Source of the DNA: an uncultured Desulfobacterium sp.
Lineage (GTDB): Bacteria; Desulfobacterota; DSM-4660; Desulfatiglandales; Desulfatiglandaceae
Length of the DNA: 34,054 nucleotides
Assembly: GCA_900258555.1 (NCBI GenBank)
Contig: LT984854.1
Location: forward strand, 510,392 to 544,445
Direction: 5' to 3'
Shown: positions 1 to 7,717 of the stretch, piece by piece
Position numbering within the stretch: the first letter of the stretch is position 1
Layout: each line of letters opens with the position of its first letter
Position numbers and translations under genes: made by a program
Notes under the pieces: generated by a model
The model's input: the letters and a program-made list of their open reading frames with translations, nothing else
Told to the model about the DNA's origin: nothing
Database searches by the model: none

Positions 1-70
1 AGCAATATTTTCAAAAGCAAGAAGGGGAGCCGATTCCTGATGATAGTCGATTTGAAATCGACCCCTCATA

Positions 71-95
71 AAACCCCTCGACTTATAGTCGAGGG
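71..95 (-). terminator. Intrinsic terminator after ssrA
   Basis: On the minus strand, about 30 bases past the tmRNA 3' end, a perfect 9-bp stem (CCCTCGACT / AGTCGAGGG, loop ATA) is followed by GTTTTAT. A second perfect hairpin, 8-bp arms around one base, lies just beyond at 46-62 and shares the TCGA core. The T tract is short, so the second hairpin may back up the first. The remaining leftmost 45 bases hold nothing I can support. Confidence 0.7.
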
Positions 96-123
96 TGGTT
101 TAGTTGAAATTACATATTTTTGT

Positions 124-477
124 TGGTGGAGGCGGGGGGAGTCGAACCCCCGTCCGGAAACATTCAGTTTTGGCTTCTACATGTTTAGCCCGATTTTTGA
201 GTTTCGCCCCAAGGGCATCAATTGGGCGAGATTTCCATGGGACTAACCTGTAAAGGGTTTCGCCTCACCGTCTCACAGGTTAAGCGGATCAGCTAGCCCG
301 CTGTTCCACGCCCGTTTCGGTCACGCGGGCAAAGACCGAAAGGACGCTAGCCTCTATGCGGCTAGGGCATACGCATAGTCGTCTGCGTTTACTTTATGAC
401 CACCTGTTTTACGAGCAGGTAGAACCTCGGCATGCAACCAAAGCCTCAATTATCCCCGTCGAAGCCTGTTCGCCCCC
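124..477 (-). ncRNA. ssrA: tmRNA (transfer-messenger RNA)
   Basis: This is the one-piece tmRNA that rescues stalled ribosomes with SmpB. The 5' end GGGGGCG pairs with CGCCTCC just before the encoded CCA (one G-T pair), making the alanine-type acceptor stem. The T arm GGGGGTTCGACTCCCCC is intact. The tag reading frame lies at about 392-354 and ends in DDYAYALAA followed by TAG, the usual hydrophobic degron with an ALAA terminus. Upstream in frame it reads VNA, so the tag is probably (A)VNADDYAYALAA, but the resume codon is not certain from sequence alone. The gene lies directly downstream of smpB, with its own promoter in between. The encoded CCA and the correct pairing of both ends fix the boundaries. 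Confidence 0.95.
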
Positions 478-497
478 TTTTGTAGTAACTTATAAAA

Positions 498-526
498 AAA
501 ATAACAATCCTGACGAACAATGTCAA
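498..526 (-). promoter_or_regulatory. Sigma70-type promoter for ssrA
   Basis: Minus-strand TTGACA (526-521), a 17-base spacer and TATTTT (503-498), placed about 20 bases before the mature tmRNA 5' end. It starts in the end of smpB, so tmRNA can be made independently of the long upstream operon. The short leader would be removed by RNase P. Confidence 0.65.
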
Positions 527-537
527 TTGAAACGACA

Positions 538-996
538 TCATTGCTGGTTTCGTTTCCTACCCTCTTCCATCTCCCTCTTGATGTCTTTTTCTTTCAAGAC
601 ATGCCTTTTGTCATACTGCTTCTTGCCTTTGGCAAGGGCCAGCTCAACCTTGGCCTTTCCGTTTTTTGCGAAATATACCCTGGTTGGGATAAGGGTAAAG
701 CCCTTTTCCTCGGTCTTTCCGATCAGACGCTTTATTTCCTTCTTGTTCAACAGAAGCTTTCTTACCCTCATCGGCTCCAATTGAATATGGTGGGCAAAAG
801 GATAAGGAGATATGTTCATATTGTGTATAAAGACCTCTCCCTTCTTTACCCTGGCGTAACTGTCAACAAGGCTTGCCCGGCCATCCCTCAATGATTTTAC
901 CTCCGGTCCCAACAGAACAATCCCGGCCTCAATGACTTCATCAATAAAATAATCGTAACGGGCCTTTTTATTCTGGCAGACCGTTTTTGTTTCCAT
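538..996 (-). CDS. smpB: SsrA-binding protein SmpB
   Basis: SmpB binds tmRNA and places it in the empty A site of stalled ribosomes. The 152 residues match the family's usual length of 150-160. Near the N-terminus is KKARYDYFIDEVIEAGIVL, and then GPEVKSLRDGRASLVDSYA, the conserved beta-barrel RNA-binding core. The C-terminus is a lysine/arginine-rich tail (KKQYDKRHVLKEKDIKRE) of the kind that enters the mRNA channel. The ATG at 996 starts the conserved region directly. It lies 6 bases after ptsI and about 60 bases before ssrA, so the protein and its RNA partner are made from adjacent genes. Confidence 0.97.
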   Translation of the reverse strand: METKTVCQNKKARYDYFIDEVIEAGIVLLGPEVKSLRDGRASLVDSYARVKKGEVFIHNMNISPYPFAHHIQLEPMRVRKLLLNKKEIKRLIGKTEEKGFTLIPTRVYFAKNGKAKVELALAKGKKQYDKRHVLKEKDIKREMEEGRKRNQQ

Positions 997-1002
997 GATA
1001 TT

Positions 1003-2799
1003 TTACCTTAACAATATTTCCTGCTGGCGACCCTTTTCACCAAATTCTGGTACAAGGATCATTGCCCTCTCCATGGCATAGGCCTTTACTTCATCAGCGG
1101 TTTCAAAACGCATCATATTTTCAACATCGGTCCTGGCCTCTTCCAGTGATATTAACCGAATAAGGTTTTTTATCAAGGGGATCGCCCTTGCGTTCATGCT
1201 CAACTGATCAAGTCCAAGCCCAACCAAAAAAGGTATGCACAGGGGATCACCGGCCATTTCTCCACAGATGGAGACTGGTATCCCTGCCTGTTTTGCCGCC
1301 TTTACCACCTGATGGATCATCCTCAGTATTGCAGGGTGAAACGGTTGAAACAGATAGGCAACATGCTCGTTGTCCCTGTCAATGGCAAGGGCGTACTGTA
1401 TGAGGTCATTGGTGCCTATGCTGAAAAATTCCACGTGCCTGGCCAGGACCTCAGCGATGGTCACCGCTGAGGGAACCTCAACCATGATACCCACCCTCAG
1501 ATCGCAGTCATAGGCAACCCCTTCCCTGTCCAGTTCAGATTTTGCCTGGTTCAGGATCTCTTTTGCAACCAGGACCTCTTCAACATCAGAGACCATGGGA
1601 AACATCAATTGAACCTCTCCGTAAACGCTCGCCCTCAGGATGGCGCGTAACTGGGTCTTAAGGACGTGAGGCTCTTTGAGGCAAAACCGGATAGCCCTCA
1701 GACCCAACGCAGGATTTGCCTCCTTTTTAATGTCAAAATCCGCCGGGACCTTGTCTCCACCCAGATCAAGGCTCCTTATGGTCACAGGCTTTGGTGCAAT
1801 GATTTCAGCAACCTCCCTGTAATTCTCGAACAGTTCCTCTTCAGTGGGAAGCTCCTTGCTCCTGAGGTACAAAAATTCCGTCCTATAAAGACCAATGCCT
1901 TCTCCGCCATAATCCCTTACTGCTGTAACCTCTTCCAAAAATTCGATATTGGCCAGTACCGCTAATCTGTGGCCGTCAATTGTAATCGCAGGAAGGTGGC
2001 TTGTCTTGGAAACGCCTGATATATATGCCTCGTGCTGGAGCTGTTTTTCCTGATAATAGATGATGTCGCTGTCTTCCGGATTAATCACCACCTCGCCGGT
2101 GGTCCCGTCAACTATCAGTAGGTCTCCATCCTCGACCATTTCAGATACAGATTCAAGACCGACAACCGCTGGAATTTGCAGGGCGTGAGCCAGGATGCCC
2201 GTATGGGATGTCCGGCCTCCTGCATCTGTAACAAAACCCATCACCCTGCTGATATTGAGTTCCGCTGTATCTGCGGGCGAAAGGTCGTGGGCGACAATAA
2301 TCACCCGCTCGTTTATATCTGACAGATGAGGGGGCTCTTTTCCTGAGAGATTCCTCAATACCCTCTCCGTGACGTTCTGAACGTCCCTGATGCGACTGCC
2401 GATATATTCATCATCAATCTGCTCAAAGATTTGTTTTACTTCCTTAAGGGATTTGGTAAGGGCCCACTCGGCATTGATCTTTTCATTTTGGATCTTTTTG
2501 ACCGTCGCGTCCGTAAGCATGGAGTCCTTGAGGATCATCAGGTGGCTGTCAAGCATGAACTCGTGTTCCCTTACCTGGTCAGGCATCTGGTTTTTCAGTA
2601 TATTAAGCTGTTGCTCAGTTTTTAAAAGTGCACCCCTGAATTTCTCGACCTCTTCTGCAACCTCCGCTTCCGTGCGGACATATTTATAACGGACCCTGAC
2701 CCTTGAGCTGTCCACCAGATGGGCCTTGCCTATGATAATACCCGGAGAGACGCCGATGCCTTTTAATAGTTTGGGGGCGTAATTGTTATTGTATCTCAT
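1003..2799 (-). CDS. ptsI: PTS enzyme I (phosphoenolpyruvate-protein phosphotransferase)
   Basis: Cytoplasmic enzyme I takes phosphate from phosphoenolpyruvate onto a histidine and passes it to HPr. At 598 residues it has the normal length (about 570-600). The order is an N-terminal HPr-binding helical part, the swivelling phosphohistidine domain with GGRTSHTGILAHALQIPAVVG split around His199, and the C-terminal PEP-binding barrel with GIGLYRTEFLY, EVPSA, FFSIGTNDLIQY and the catalytic cysteine in SICGEMAGDP. All key residues are present. Its start overlaps the end of rsmI by 14 bases and smpB follows at once, so it is co-transcribed with translation genes. No sugar-specific EII gene lies in the window. 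The likely partner is the HPr-domain protein at 14981-16312, which suggests a regulatory rather than a transport role; that part is inference. Confidence 0.96.
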   Translation of the reverse strand: MRYNNNYAPKLLKGIGVSPGIIIGKAHLVDSSRVRVRYKYVRTEAEVAEEVEKFRGALLKTEQQLNILKNQMPDQVREHEFMLDSHLMILKDSMLTDATVKKIQNEKINAEWALTKSLKEVKQIFEQIDDEYIGSRIRDVQNVTERVLRNLSGKEPPHLSDINERVIIVAHDLSPADTAELNISRVMGFVTDAGGRTSHTGILAHALQIPAVVGLESVSEMVEDGDLLIVDGTTGEVVINPEDSDIIYYQEKQLQHEAYISGVSKTSHLPAITIDGHRLAVLANIEFLEEVTAVRDYGGEGIGLYRTEFLYLRSKELPTEEELFENYREVAEIIAPKPVTIRSLDLGGDKVPADFDIKKEANPALGLRAIRFCLKEPHVLKTQLRAILRASVYGEVQLMFPMVSDVEEVLVAKEILNQAKSELDREGVAYDCDLRVGIMVEVPSAVTIAEVLARHVEFFSIGTNDLIQYALAIDRDNEHVAYLFQPFHPAILRMIHQVVKAAKQAGIPVSICGEMAGDPLCIPFLVGLGLDQLSMNARAIPLIKNLIRLISLEEARTDVENMMRFETADEVKAYAMERAMILVPEFGEKGRQQEILLR

Positions 2800-3721
2800 C
2801 TTCCCTCCGCAGGCCTTTTCTCAAACAGCCCTTCCTCCTGGCAACACATTCTTTATAGATCTGACGGTAGGAAACCCCTTCTTCTTTGGAAATCAATTCG
2901 GCAATATCCTTTGTGCTGATGTCCTGATCGGACAAAAGGCTTTCGATCCTATCTAAAACGCCCTCGCTTAAAGAGTCAACTGCGTCTTCTTTGGCACCGG
3001 ATACAACCAGCGTAAATTCTCCTCTGGTTTTTTCCTGTGTCAGACCTTCCAAGATAGCACTTACCGGCCCATGCCTGGTCTCCTCAAAGACCTTTGAAAT
3101 CTCTCTCACCATCACCATCTGACGATCCCCAAGTGCCCCCCTCAGATCATTCAGCATAGGCCTTATCCGGTGAGGCGCCTCAAAAAAGACCATGGTTCGC
3201 GTCTCAAAGGCAAGCCTTTTTAGGGCCATCATCCTCTTTCCCGCCCTGTTGGGCAGAAAACCCAAAAAAACAAACTGTTCGGAGGGCAGTCCCGATACGG
3301 AAAGCGCGGAAGTAACTGCTGATGGGCCGGGGATCGGGGTTACTCTGATACCATGATCAACCGCCAATCCTATCAGATATACCCCAGGATCAGATATACC
3401 CGGGGTCCCCGCATCTGTCACAACGGCGATATCTTTTCCGCGGTTGAGATGCCCCAAAAGCTCAGGGGCCTTTAACTTGTGATTGTGCTGATTATAGCTT
3501 TCAAGCCTTGTCCTTATATCATAATGCCTTAATAGTTGTCTTGTATGATCAACGCCCTCTGCTGCAATGATGTCAACATTATTTAATACCTTAAGCGCTC
3601 GCAAGGTGATATCTTCCAGGTTTCCAATGGGGGTTGCAACCACATATAAGGTCCCCTGGACACCGGCGGTTTTGACTTCAGACTTAGTTCTTCGAGGTTT
3701 GGGGAAACTTGATTTAGTCAT
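2786..3721 (-). CDS. rsmI: 16S rRNA (cytidine1402-2'-O)-methyltransferase RsmI
   Basis: A tetrapyrrole-methylase-fold enzyme that 2'-O-methylates C1402 in the ribosomal P site using SAM. Visible motifs are LYVVATPIGNLEDITLRAL at the start of the fold, VTDAGTPGISDPG and PIPGPSAVTSALSVSGLP for SAM binding, and FFEAPHRI. The C-terminal extension includes a helical segment with ISKEEGVSYRQIYKE. I chose the ATG at 3721, giving 311 residues, over an in-frame TTG at 3736 that lies inside yraN; neither has a clear Shine-Dalgarno, so translation is probably coupled to yraN. Its end overlaps the ptsI start by 14 bases. Confidence 0.95.
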   Translation of the reverse strand: MTKSSFPKPRRTKSEVKTAGVQGTLYVVATPIGNLEDITLRALKVLNNVDIIAAEGVDHTRQLLRHYDIRTRLESYNQHNHKLKAPELLGHLNRGKDIAVVTDAGTPGISDPGVYLIGLAVDHGIRVTPIPGPSAVTSALSVSGLPSEQFVFLGFLPNRAGKRMMALKRLAFETRTMVFFEAPHRIRPMLNDLRGALGDRQMVMVREISKVFEETRHGPVSAILEGLTQEKTRGEFTLVVSGAKEDAVDSLSEGVLDRIESLLSDQDISTKDIAELISKEEGVSYRQIYKECVARRKGCLRKGLRREDEIQ

Positions 3722-3722
3722 T

Positions 3723-4097
3723 CTAACACATTTCAAAGGCGTTCTTTATTACCTCGATCTCAGGGCTGTCCGCTGATATGCTCACCGCCACCACATCAAA
3801 CCTGGCCTTGGCTTCACAGCAGCCATTAGCCTTCATGTAGAATAGTGCAACCTTGCTCAACTGTCGCATCTTTCTCGTGTTTACCGCCTCCTTTGCATAG
3901 TCAATCGGTCTACCCCTTCTGGTCTTAATTTCAATAAAGGCCAGGGTATCCCCGTCGGTTGCTACAAGATCCACCTCACCCAGGGGGCAGCGGTAGTTAC
4001 GAATAATCTTTTTGTATCCCAGTCTCTTTATCTCCTTGTAGGCAAGCTCCTCGCCGACCCTGCCCAGCTCAAGCCTTTCTTTAGTCACGTTAGACAA
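3723..4097 (-). CDS. yraN: YraN family (UPF0102) endonuclease-like protein
   Basis: Small cytoplasmic protein of 124 residues with the nuclease-like fold of the UPF0102 family. Visible are GRVGEELAYKEIKRLGYKKI at the start, then RCPLGEVDLVATDGDTLAFI followed by EIKTRRG. The spaced Glu/Asp-Glu-Lys set is typical of restriction-endonuclease-like nucleases. Its cellular role is not settled; it is commonly found beside rnhB and rsmI, as here. It overlaps the end of rnhB by 8 bases, and its stop lies one base from the chosen rsmI start. Family assignment is secure, function is not. Confidence 0.9.
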   Translation of the reverse strand: MSNVTKERLELGRVGEELAYKEIKRLGYKKIIRNYRCPLGEVDLVATDGDTLAFIEIKTRRGRPIDYAKEAVNTRKMRQLSKVALFYMKANGCCEAKARFDVVAVSISADSPEIEVIKNAFEMC

Positions 4098-4773
4098 CCC
4101 CTTTGAAGCTCATCCTGTGGACAGGGCACGGGCCATACTGATTCAGGGCCTTGAGGTGACGTGCTGTTCCATAGCCCTTATGCCTGTCAAAACCATAGAC
4201 CGGATACATTTGATGATAAGAGGCCATAATTCTATCCCTGTAAACCTTGGCCAGGACCGATGCTGCGGAAATGCTGCGGCTCAGGCTGTCCCCCTTCTTG
4301 ATGCACCACTGGGGCACTGGCACAGGGACCCTGTGGATACCGTCCACCAAGATAAAATCCGGTTGCGGATCAAGGGCCAAAACCGCCTGTCTCATTGCTT
4401 CAAGAGAGGCGTTAAGGATATTGAATTCGTCAATATATCTGTGTGAAACCACCCCGATGCCGCTTGTCAAGGCCTCGCGGTGTATTGACGTAAAGGCCTG
4501 ATCTCTGGCCTCCGAGCTCATTTGCTTTGAATCCCGGATGCCTTCCAACATAACGCCCGGGCTAAGGATTACCGCAGAGGCGACTACCGGACCTGCCAGC
4601 GGGCCTCGACCCGCCTCGTCAACTCCAGCGATAAAACTGTAGCCATTTTTGCGAGCCAGATCTTCAAAATAAAATGGTTCGTTTACTGCAGAGAATTCAC
4701 TCTCGGGAAAAAGGGACAGATTTTTTGGTGGAGTGGGCAATAAATTGTCAAAGGCACAACTATCTAATCCCAC
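4090..4773 (-). CDS. rnhB: Ribonuclease HII
   Basis: RNase HII cuts the RNA strand of RNA-DNA hybrids and starts removal of single ribonucleotides misinserted in DNA. Its 227 residues carry GVDEAGRGPLAGPV with the first catalytic Asp-Glu pair, then DSKQMSSEAR, ILVDG, and SISAASVLAKVYRD, and end with the typical HKGYGTARHLKAL. The first 40 or so residues before the catalytic core are not conserved in the family as I know it. The start used here is a GTG with no good ribosome binding site, so the N-terminus is uncertain. It follows rplS after about 80 bases and overlaps yraN by 8. Confidence 0.94.
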   Translation of the reverse strand: MGLDSCAFDNLLPTPPKNLSLFPESEFSAVNEPFYFEDLARKNGYSFIAGVDEAGRGPLAGPVVASAVILSPGVMLEGIRDSKQMSSEARDQAFTSIHREALTSGIGVVSHRYIDEFNILNASLEAMRQAVLALDPQPDFILVDGIHRVPVPVPQWCIKKGDSLSRSISAASVLAKVYRDRIMASYHQMYPVYGFDRHKGYGTARHLKALNQYGPCPVHRMSFKGVV

Positions 4774-4854
4774 TAATGAAATTGTCCGAATTTTCCGTTT
4801 AGGACAAAATCACAGGCGGGACTAGATAGCGGGCGGAAACTGATCCGGTTATCG

Positions 4855-5202
4855 TCAATTAAATTTCTGCTCTTTTATTCGGGCAGCCTTTCCCTTCAGG
4901 CCGCGCAGGTAATAAAGCCTGGATCTCCTGACCTTACCTTTGGTTACTATCTCTATTTTATCAACGATCGGAGAATGCAGGGGAAAGATCTTTTCCACAC
5001 CGACTCCGTAAGAGATCTTTCTAACGGTGAACGTCGAGCCGGTGTTGCCTTTTCGCTTCCTGATGACAATCCCCTTGAACACCTGTATCCTTTCCTTTTC
5101 CCCCTCCTTGATCCTGGCATGGACCTTGACGGTATCGCCGGGCCTGAATTCAGGGATATCTGTCCGCATCTGTTCTCTTTCAAGCATTTCTAACACATTC
5201 AT
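4855..5202 (-). CDS. rplS: 50S ribosomal protein L19
   Basis: L19 sits at the 30S-50S interface. The product has 115 residues, normal for the family, with [53 protein letters not shown] and the basic tail [21 protein letters not shown] chose the ATG at 5202 although the frame stays open upstream: GGAGG stands 6 bases before it, and the conserved protein begins there. That binding site overlaps the stop codon of the preceding methyltransferase gene, which ends one base before the L19 start, so the two are translationally coupled. Confidence 0.97.
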   Translation of the reverse strand: MNVLEMLEREQMRTDIPEFRPGDTVKVHARIKEGEKERIQVFKGIVIRKRKGNTGSTFTVRKISYGVGVEKIFPLHSPIVDKIEIVTKGKVRRSRLYYLRGLKGKAARIKEQKFN

Positions 5203-5203
5203 T

Positions 5204-5779
5204 TTATTCCTCCAACTCACTTTCCTCTCTGCCCGCCAAGCGGTCCAGGATGATAGCCGCTGCCGACCTGACAGACAGGTGTTGGTAGCCTGTTCTGCCT
5301 GTAATGGGGTCCAGGACATAATCCGCGACCGCCAGTACAGCCTTGTCAAGGCCCCATGCTGTTCCAAAGATTAATAATACTGCCTTTTCATCCTGCAGTA
5401 TTTTTCTTGCGCCCATGTATGAAATCGAGCGGATCTTTTGCCTTGAGGCGTCAGTCGCTATTAATAAGGGCGCTTCTCCCTCTCGATTTCTGATGATATC
5501 CATTGCCTCTTCAATGGAGGCGACAATTTCTACAAGACTGATCGCGTCCTTCCTGTCCTGGTTATACCGTGCCCCATAACCCCCTGTCCAATGGCCTATA
5601 ACCCTTTTAACCAATGCCCTCTGGTCCTCTAGGGGCGTTATAACAAAAAACCTCCTGACATCATAGGTCCTTGCCACCCTTGCAATATCGTGCAGATCAA
5701 AGGTGGTCACTGCGGAGGCGATTGTCTCGAAATTCTTATTGTATACAGGGTAATGAACAAGCCCGACATAAAGACGCAT
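5204..5779 (-). CDS. SPOUT-class SAM-dependent RNA methyltransferase (Methyltrn_RNA_4 type)
   Basis: A 191-residue protein beginning [15 protein letters not shown], followed by an alpha/beta fold and a C-terminal trefoil-knot region ([14 protein letters not shown], then YVLDPITG and [15 protein letters not shown]). These features match the family of SAM-dependent RNA methyltransferases usually found between trmD and rplS in Desulfobacterota and relatives. The exact RNA target is unknown to me. The ATG at 5779 is preceded by AAGGAT. It lies 38 bases after trmD and one base before rplS, so it sits among ribosome and tRNA modification genes, which supports an rRNA or tRNA substrate. Confidence 0.85.
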   Translation of the reverse strand: MRLYVGLVHYPVYNKNFETIASAVTTFDLHDIARVARTYDVRRFFVITPLEDQRALVKRVIGHWTGGYGARYNQDRKDAISLVEIVASIEEAMDIIRNREGEAPLLIATDASRQKIRSISYMGARKILQDEKAVLLIFGTAWGLDKAVLAVADYVLDPITGRTGYQHLSVRSAAAIILDRLAGREESELEE

Positions 5780-5817
5780 TAAAATATCTATCCTTGCAAG
5801 GCGGTATAAAGCGTGGC

Positions 5818-6543
5818 TTATTGACTCTTCAGTTCAGCAAGGAACTTTTCGTCCTCGCTGGTCAATCTGGCCTTTTTAAGCAGATCCGGCCGCCTCTCAA
5901 GCGTCCTTTTCAATGACTCCCTTCTCCTCCATTGCCTTATCTTTTCATGATCGCCGGACAAGAGCACCGGCGGGACTTCCCTGCCCTTGAAAACCCTGGG
6001 CCTTGTATACTGGGGATATTCCAGCAGTCCGTCTTGAAAAGAGTCTTCCTGGTTGGATCTTTCACCCCCAAGAACACCCGGGATCAAGCGACTGACTGCA
6101 TCCATCACCACAAGTGCCCCGATCTCTCCGCCGCTCAGCACATAGTCGCCTATGGAGATCTCCCTGTCTATGCAACCAAGCCTGATCCTCTCATCAACGC
6201 CTTCATATCTTCCGCATATCAGGATCAGTTGATCCCACTCTGTACAATCCCATGCGGCTTCCTGATCAAAGGTCTTTCCCTGCGGGCTTAAAAGGATTAC
6301 AAGACTCCTGTCTAATCTTTCAATCGATTCAAGGGCCTTAGTTAGGGGCTCCGGGGTCATTACCATGCCGTCCCCTCCGCCATAAGGCCTGTCATCTGTC
6401 GCCTTGTGCACCCCTGTTGCAAAATCCCTTATATTGATCAGTCTGATATCTACTAACCCCCGCTTTACCGCTCGGCCTAGTATCCCCTCTTCAAGGTGGC
6501 CGTAAAACAAGCTGGGAAATATAGTAAGAACATCAAACCTCAT
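5818..6543 (-). CDS. trmD: tRNA (guanosine37-N1)-methyltransferase TrmD
   Basis: TrmD methylates G37 next to the anticodon and prevents +1 frameshifting. Its 241 residues contain [13 protein letters not shown] at the start, [18 protein letters not shown], then [35 protein letters not shown] and the catalytic-loop region RLIPGVLG. This is the knotted SAM-binding core followed by a C-terminal helical domain ([20 protein letters not shown]). The start overlaps the end of rimM by 11 bases, as in many bacteria where rpsP-rimM-trmD-rplS form one operon. Confidence 0.97.
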   Translation of the reverse strand: MRFDVLTIFPSLFYGHLEEGILGRAVKRGLVDIRLINIRDFATGVHKATDDRPYGGGDGMVMTPEPLTKALESIERLDRSLVILLSPQGKTFDQEAAWDCTEWDQLILICGRYEGVDERIRLGCIDREISIGDYVLSGGEIGALVVMDAVSRLIPGVLGGERSNQEDSFQDGLLEYPQYTRPRVFKGREVPPVLLSGDHEKIRQWRRRESLKRTLERRPDLLKKARLTSEDEKFLAELKSQ

Positions 6544-7075
6544 TAATCTCCAATAATCCCTCCAAAGGTGAAATGATCATCTTTCTATTTCTGAGGTCAA
6601 CTTCTTTTATCACCTCAAATATCGCCGGGATATAGAACTCTTTATCCGCCATTTTAATCACGTATATATCGTTGGCGCCGGTGGGCAATATCTGACTGAT
6701 AACGCCGATGAATTCTCCGGACTCAAGAAAAACCTCAATGTCCAGCAGTTCATGCCAATAAAAGGTGTCTTCTTCCCGAACGAGGCTGTCCTTTTTAATA
6801 AGGACATCTGCATCCCGGAATGCCTCTGCGGCATCCTCAGAACTTAGGTCCTCAATCTCCATGAGGAAGATATTCTTGTGCGCCTTTACAGCTTTTACCG
6901 TAAATTTGCGCTCCCCTTTAGAAACGGTCCGCAAAAATACTGTCTTGGCGTCTAGTAACCCCTTTTCAGAACCGGAAAATAGGGTAATCCTTAGCACACC
7001 CCTCAGGCCGTGAGGCCTGAGGACCTTGCCCACTAAAAGCAGACCGGAAGAGGAATCATCCCTCGGTCTATTCAA
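6533..7075 (-). CDS. rimM: Ribosome maturation factor RimM
   Basis: RimM binds S19 and helps mature the 30S head. It has 180 residues, with [20 protein letters not shown] at the N-terminal RimM domain and a C-terminal PRC-barrel with [31 protein letters not shown] and EFYIPAI. No ATG precedes the conserved start. The TTG at 7075 fits: GGAG stands 6-7 bases before it, and it overlaps the khpA stop by 8 bases, which implies coupled translation. It overlaps trmD at its own end. Confidence 0.95.
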   Translation of the reverse strand: MNRPRDDSSSGLLLVGKVLRPHGLRGVLRITLFSGSEKGLLDAKTVFLRTVSKGERKFTVKAVKAHKNIFLMEIEDLSSEDAAEAFRDADVLIKKDSLVREEDTFYWHELLDIEVFLESGEFIGVISQILPTGANDIYVIKMADKEFYIPAIFEVIKEVDLRNRKMIISPLEGLLEINEV

Positions 7076-7298
7076 TGATCTCCAGAACCGATCGCTTTTT
7101 TATCTTTGTGGAGGCTGCACCGAGAATTGTTCTCATTGCCCGTGCAGTGCGTCCTTGTTTTCCTATGACCTTCCCCAAATCATCTTTGGCAACTTTCAGC
7201 TCAATAACAGCAGTCTGAGCTCCCTCAATCTCAGTGACGACGACTTCTTCAGGTTTATCCACCAACGCCTTTGCAATGTATGCGATCAAATCTTTCAT
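7068..7298 (-). CDS. khpA: KH-domain RNA-binding protein KhpA
   Basis: A 76-residue single type II KH domain protein. The GxxG RNA-contact loop is visible in [21 protein letters not shown]. In other bacteria KhpA pairs with KhpB (Jag) and affects RNA stability and cell-wall growth; no khpB is in the window. The start [14 protein letters not shown] is typical, and GGAGGTGAG stands just before the ATG. Its position between rpsP and rimM is the usual one. Confidence 0.93.
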   Translation of the reverse strand: MKDLIAYIAKALVDKPEEVVVTEIEGAQTAVIELKVAKDDLGKVIGKQGRTARAMRTILGAASTKIKKRSVLEIIE

Positions 7299-7338
7299 CT
7301 CGTCTCACCTCCATGATTCGTTCCGGCCCAACGCTAAA

Positions 7339-7602
7339 TTAGCCTGTTGTTGACTGAGGCTTCAACATCCCCTGCTTTTTTAAAAGGGACTTGACAGAAT
7401 CAGAAATACGCGCACCTCGTTCCAGCCAGGAGTCTATCTTGCCTTTATCAACCTTGATAATCGCTGGATCTTTCATAGGGTCGTAATGGCCTAATATGTC
7501 AATAAACTTCCCGTCACGGGGCGCTTCAGAATCAGCCGCGACAATACGATAAAATGGTTTCTTTTTTGCTCCCATCCGTGTCAATCTAATCCTAACCGCC
7601 AT
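7339..7602 (-). CDS. rpsP: 30S ribosomal protein S16
   Basis: S16 is an early-binding 30S assembly protein. The conserved start MAVRIRLTRMGAKKKPFYRI is followed by ADSEAPRDGKFIDILGHYDP and the C-terminal region WLERGARISDSVKSLL. I chose the ATG at 7602, giving 87 residues, over an in-frame TTG seven codons upstream: the family starts at MAVRIRL, and a GGGGGTGAT stretch before it can serve as binding site. ffh lies about 115 bases upstream and khpA about 40 bases downstream. Confidence 0.96.
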   Translation of the reverse strand: MAVRIRLTRMGAKKKPFYRIVAADSEAPRDGKFIDILGHYDPMKDPAIIKVDKGKIDSWLERGARISDSVKSLLKKQGMLKPQSTTG

Positions 7603-7717
7603 CTTTGTCTTTATCACCCCCAAAAAGAATTATACAGTATGTTTAATCATGACTGGTTTGATAATCCTCCAGTTGCCCTAACCGGCAAGCGTGTAACATT
7701 TTATTGTTCCAGACCTG

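Noticed and set aside
3-71. Open plus-strand frame from the left edge, ending in EIDPS, that could be the tail of a protein
   Set aside because: Only 22 codons are visible and part of them is the perfect hairpin at 46-62. It cannot be supported without sequence to the left.
40-246. Short open frame on the plus strand over the tmRNA 3' half
   Set aside because: It is antisense to a clear structural RNA, has no binding site and no family.
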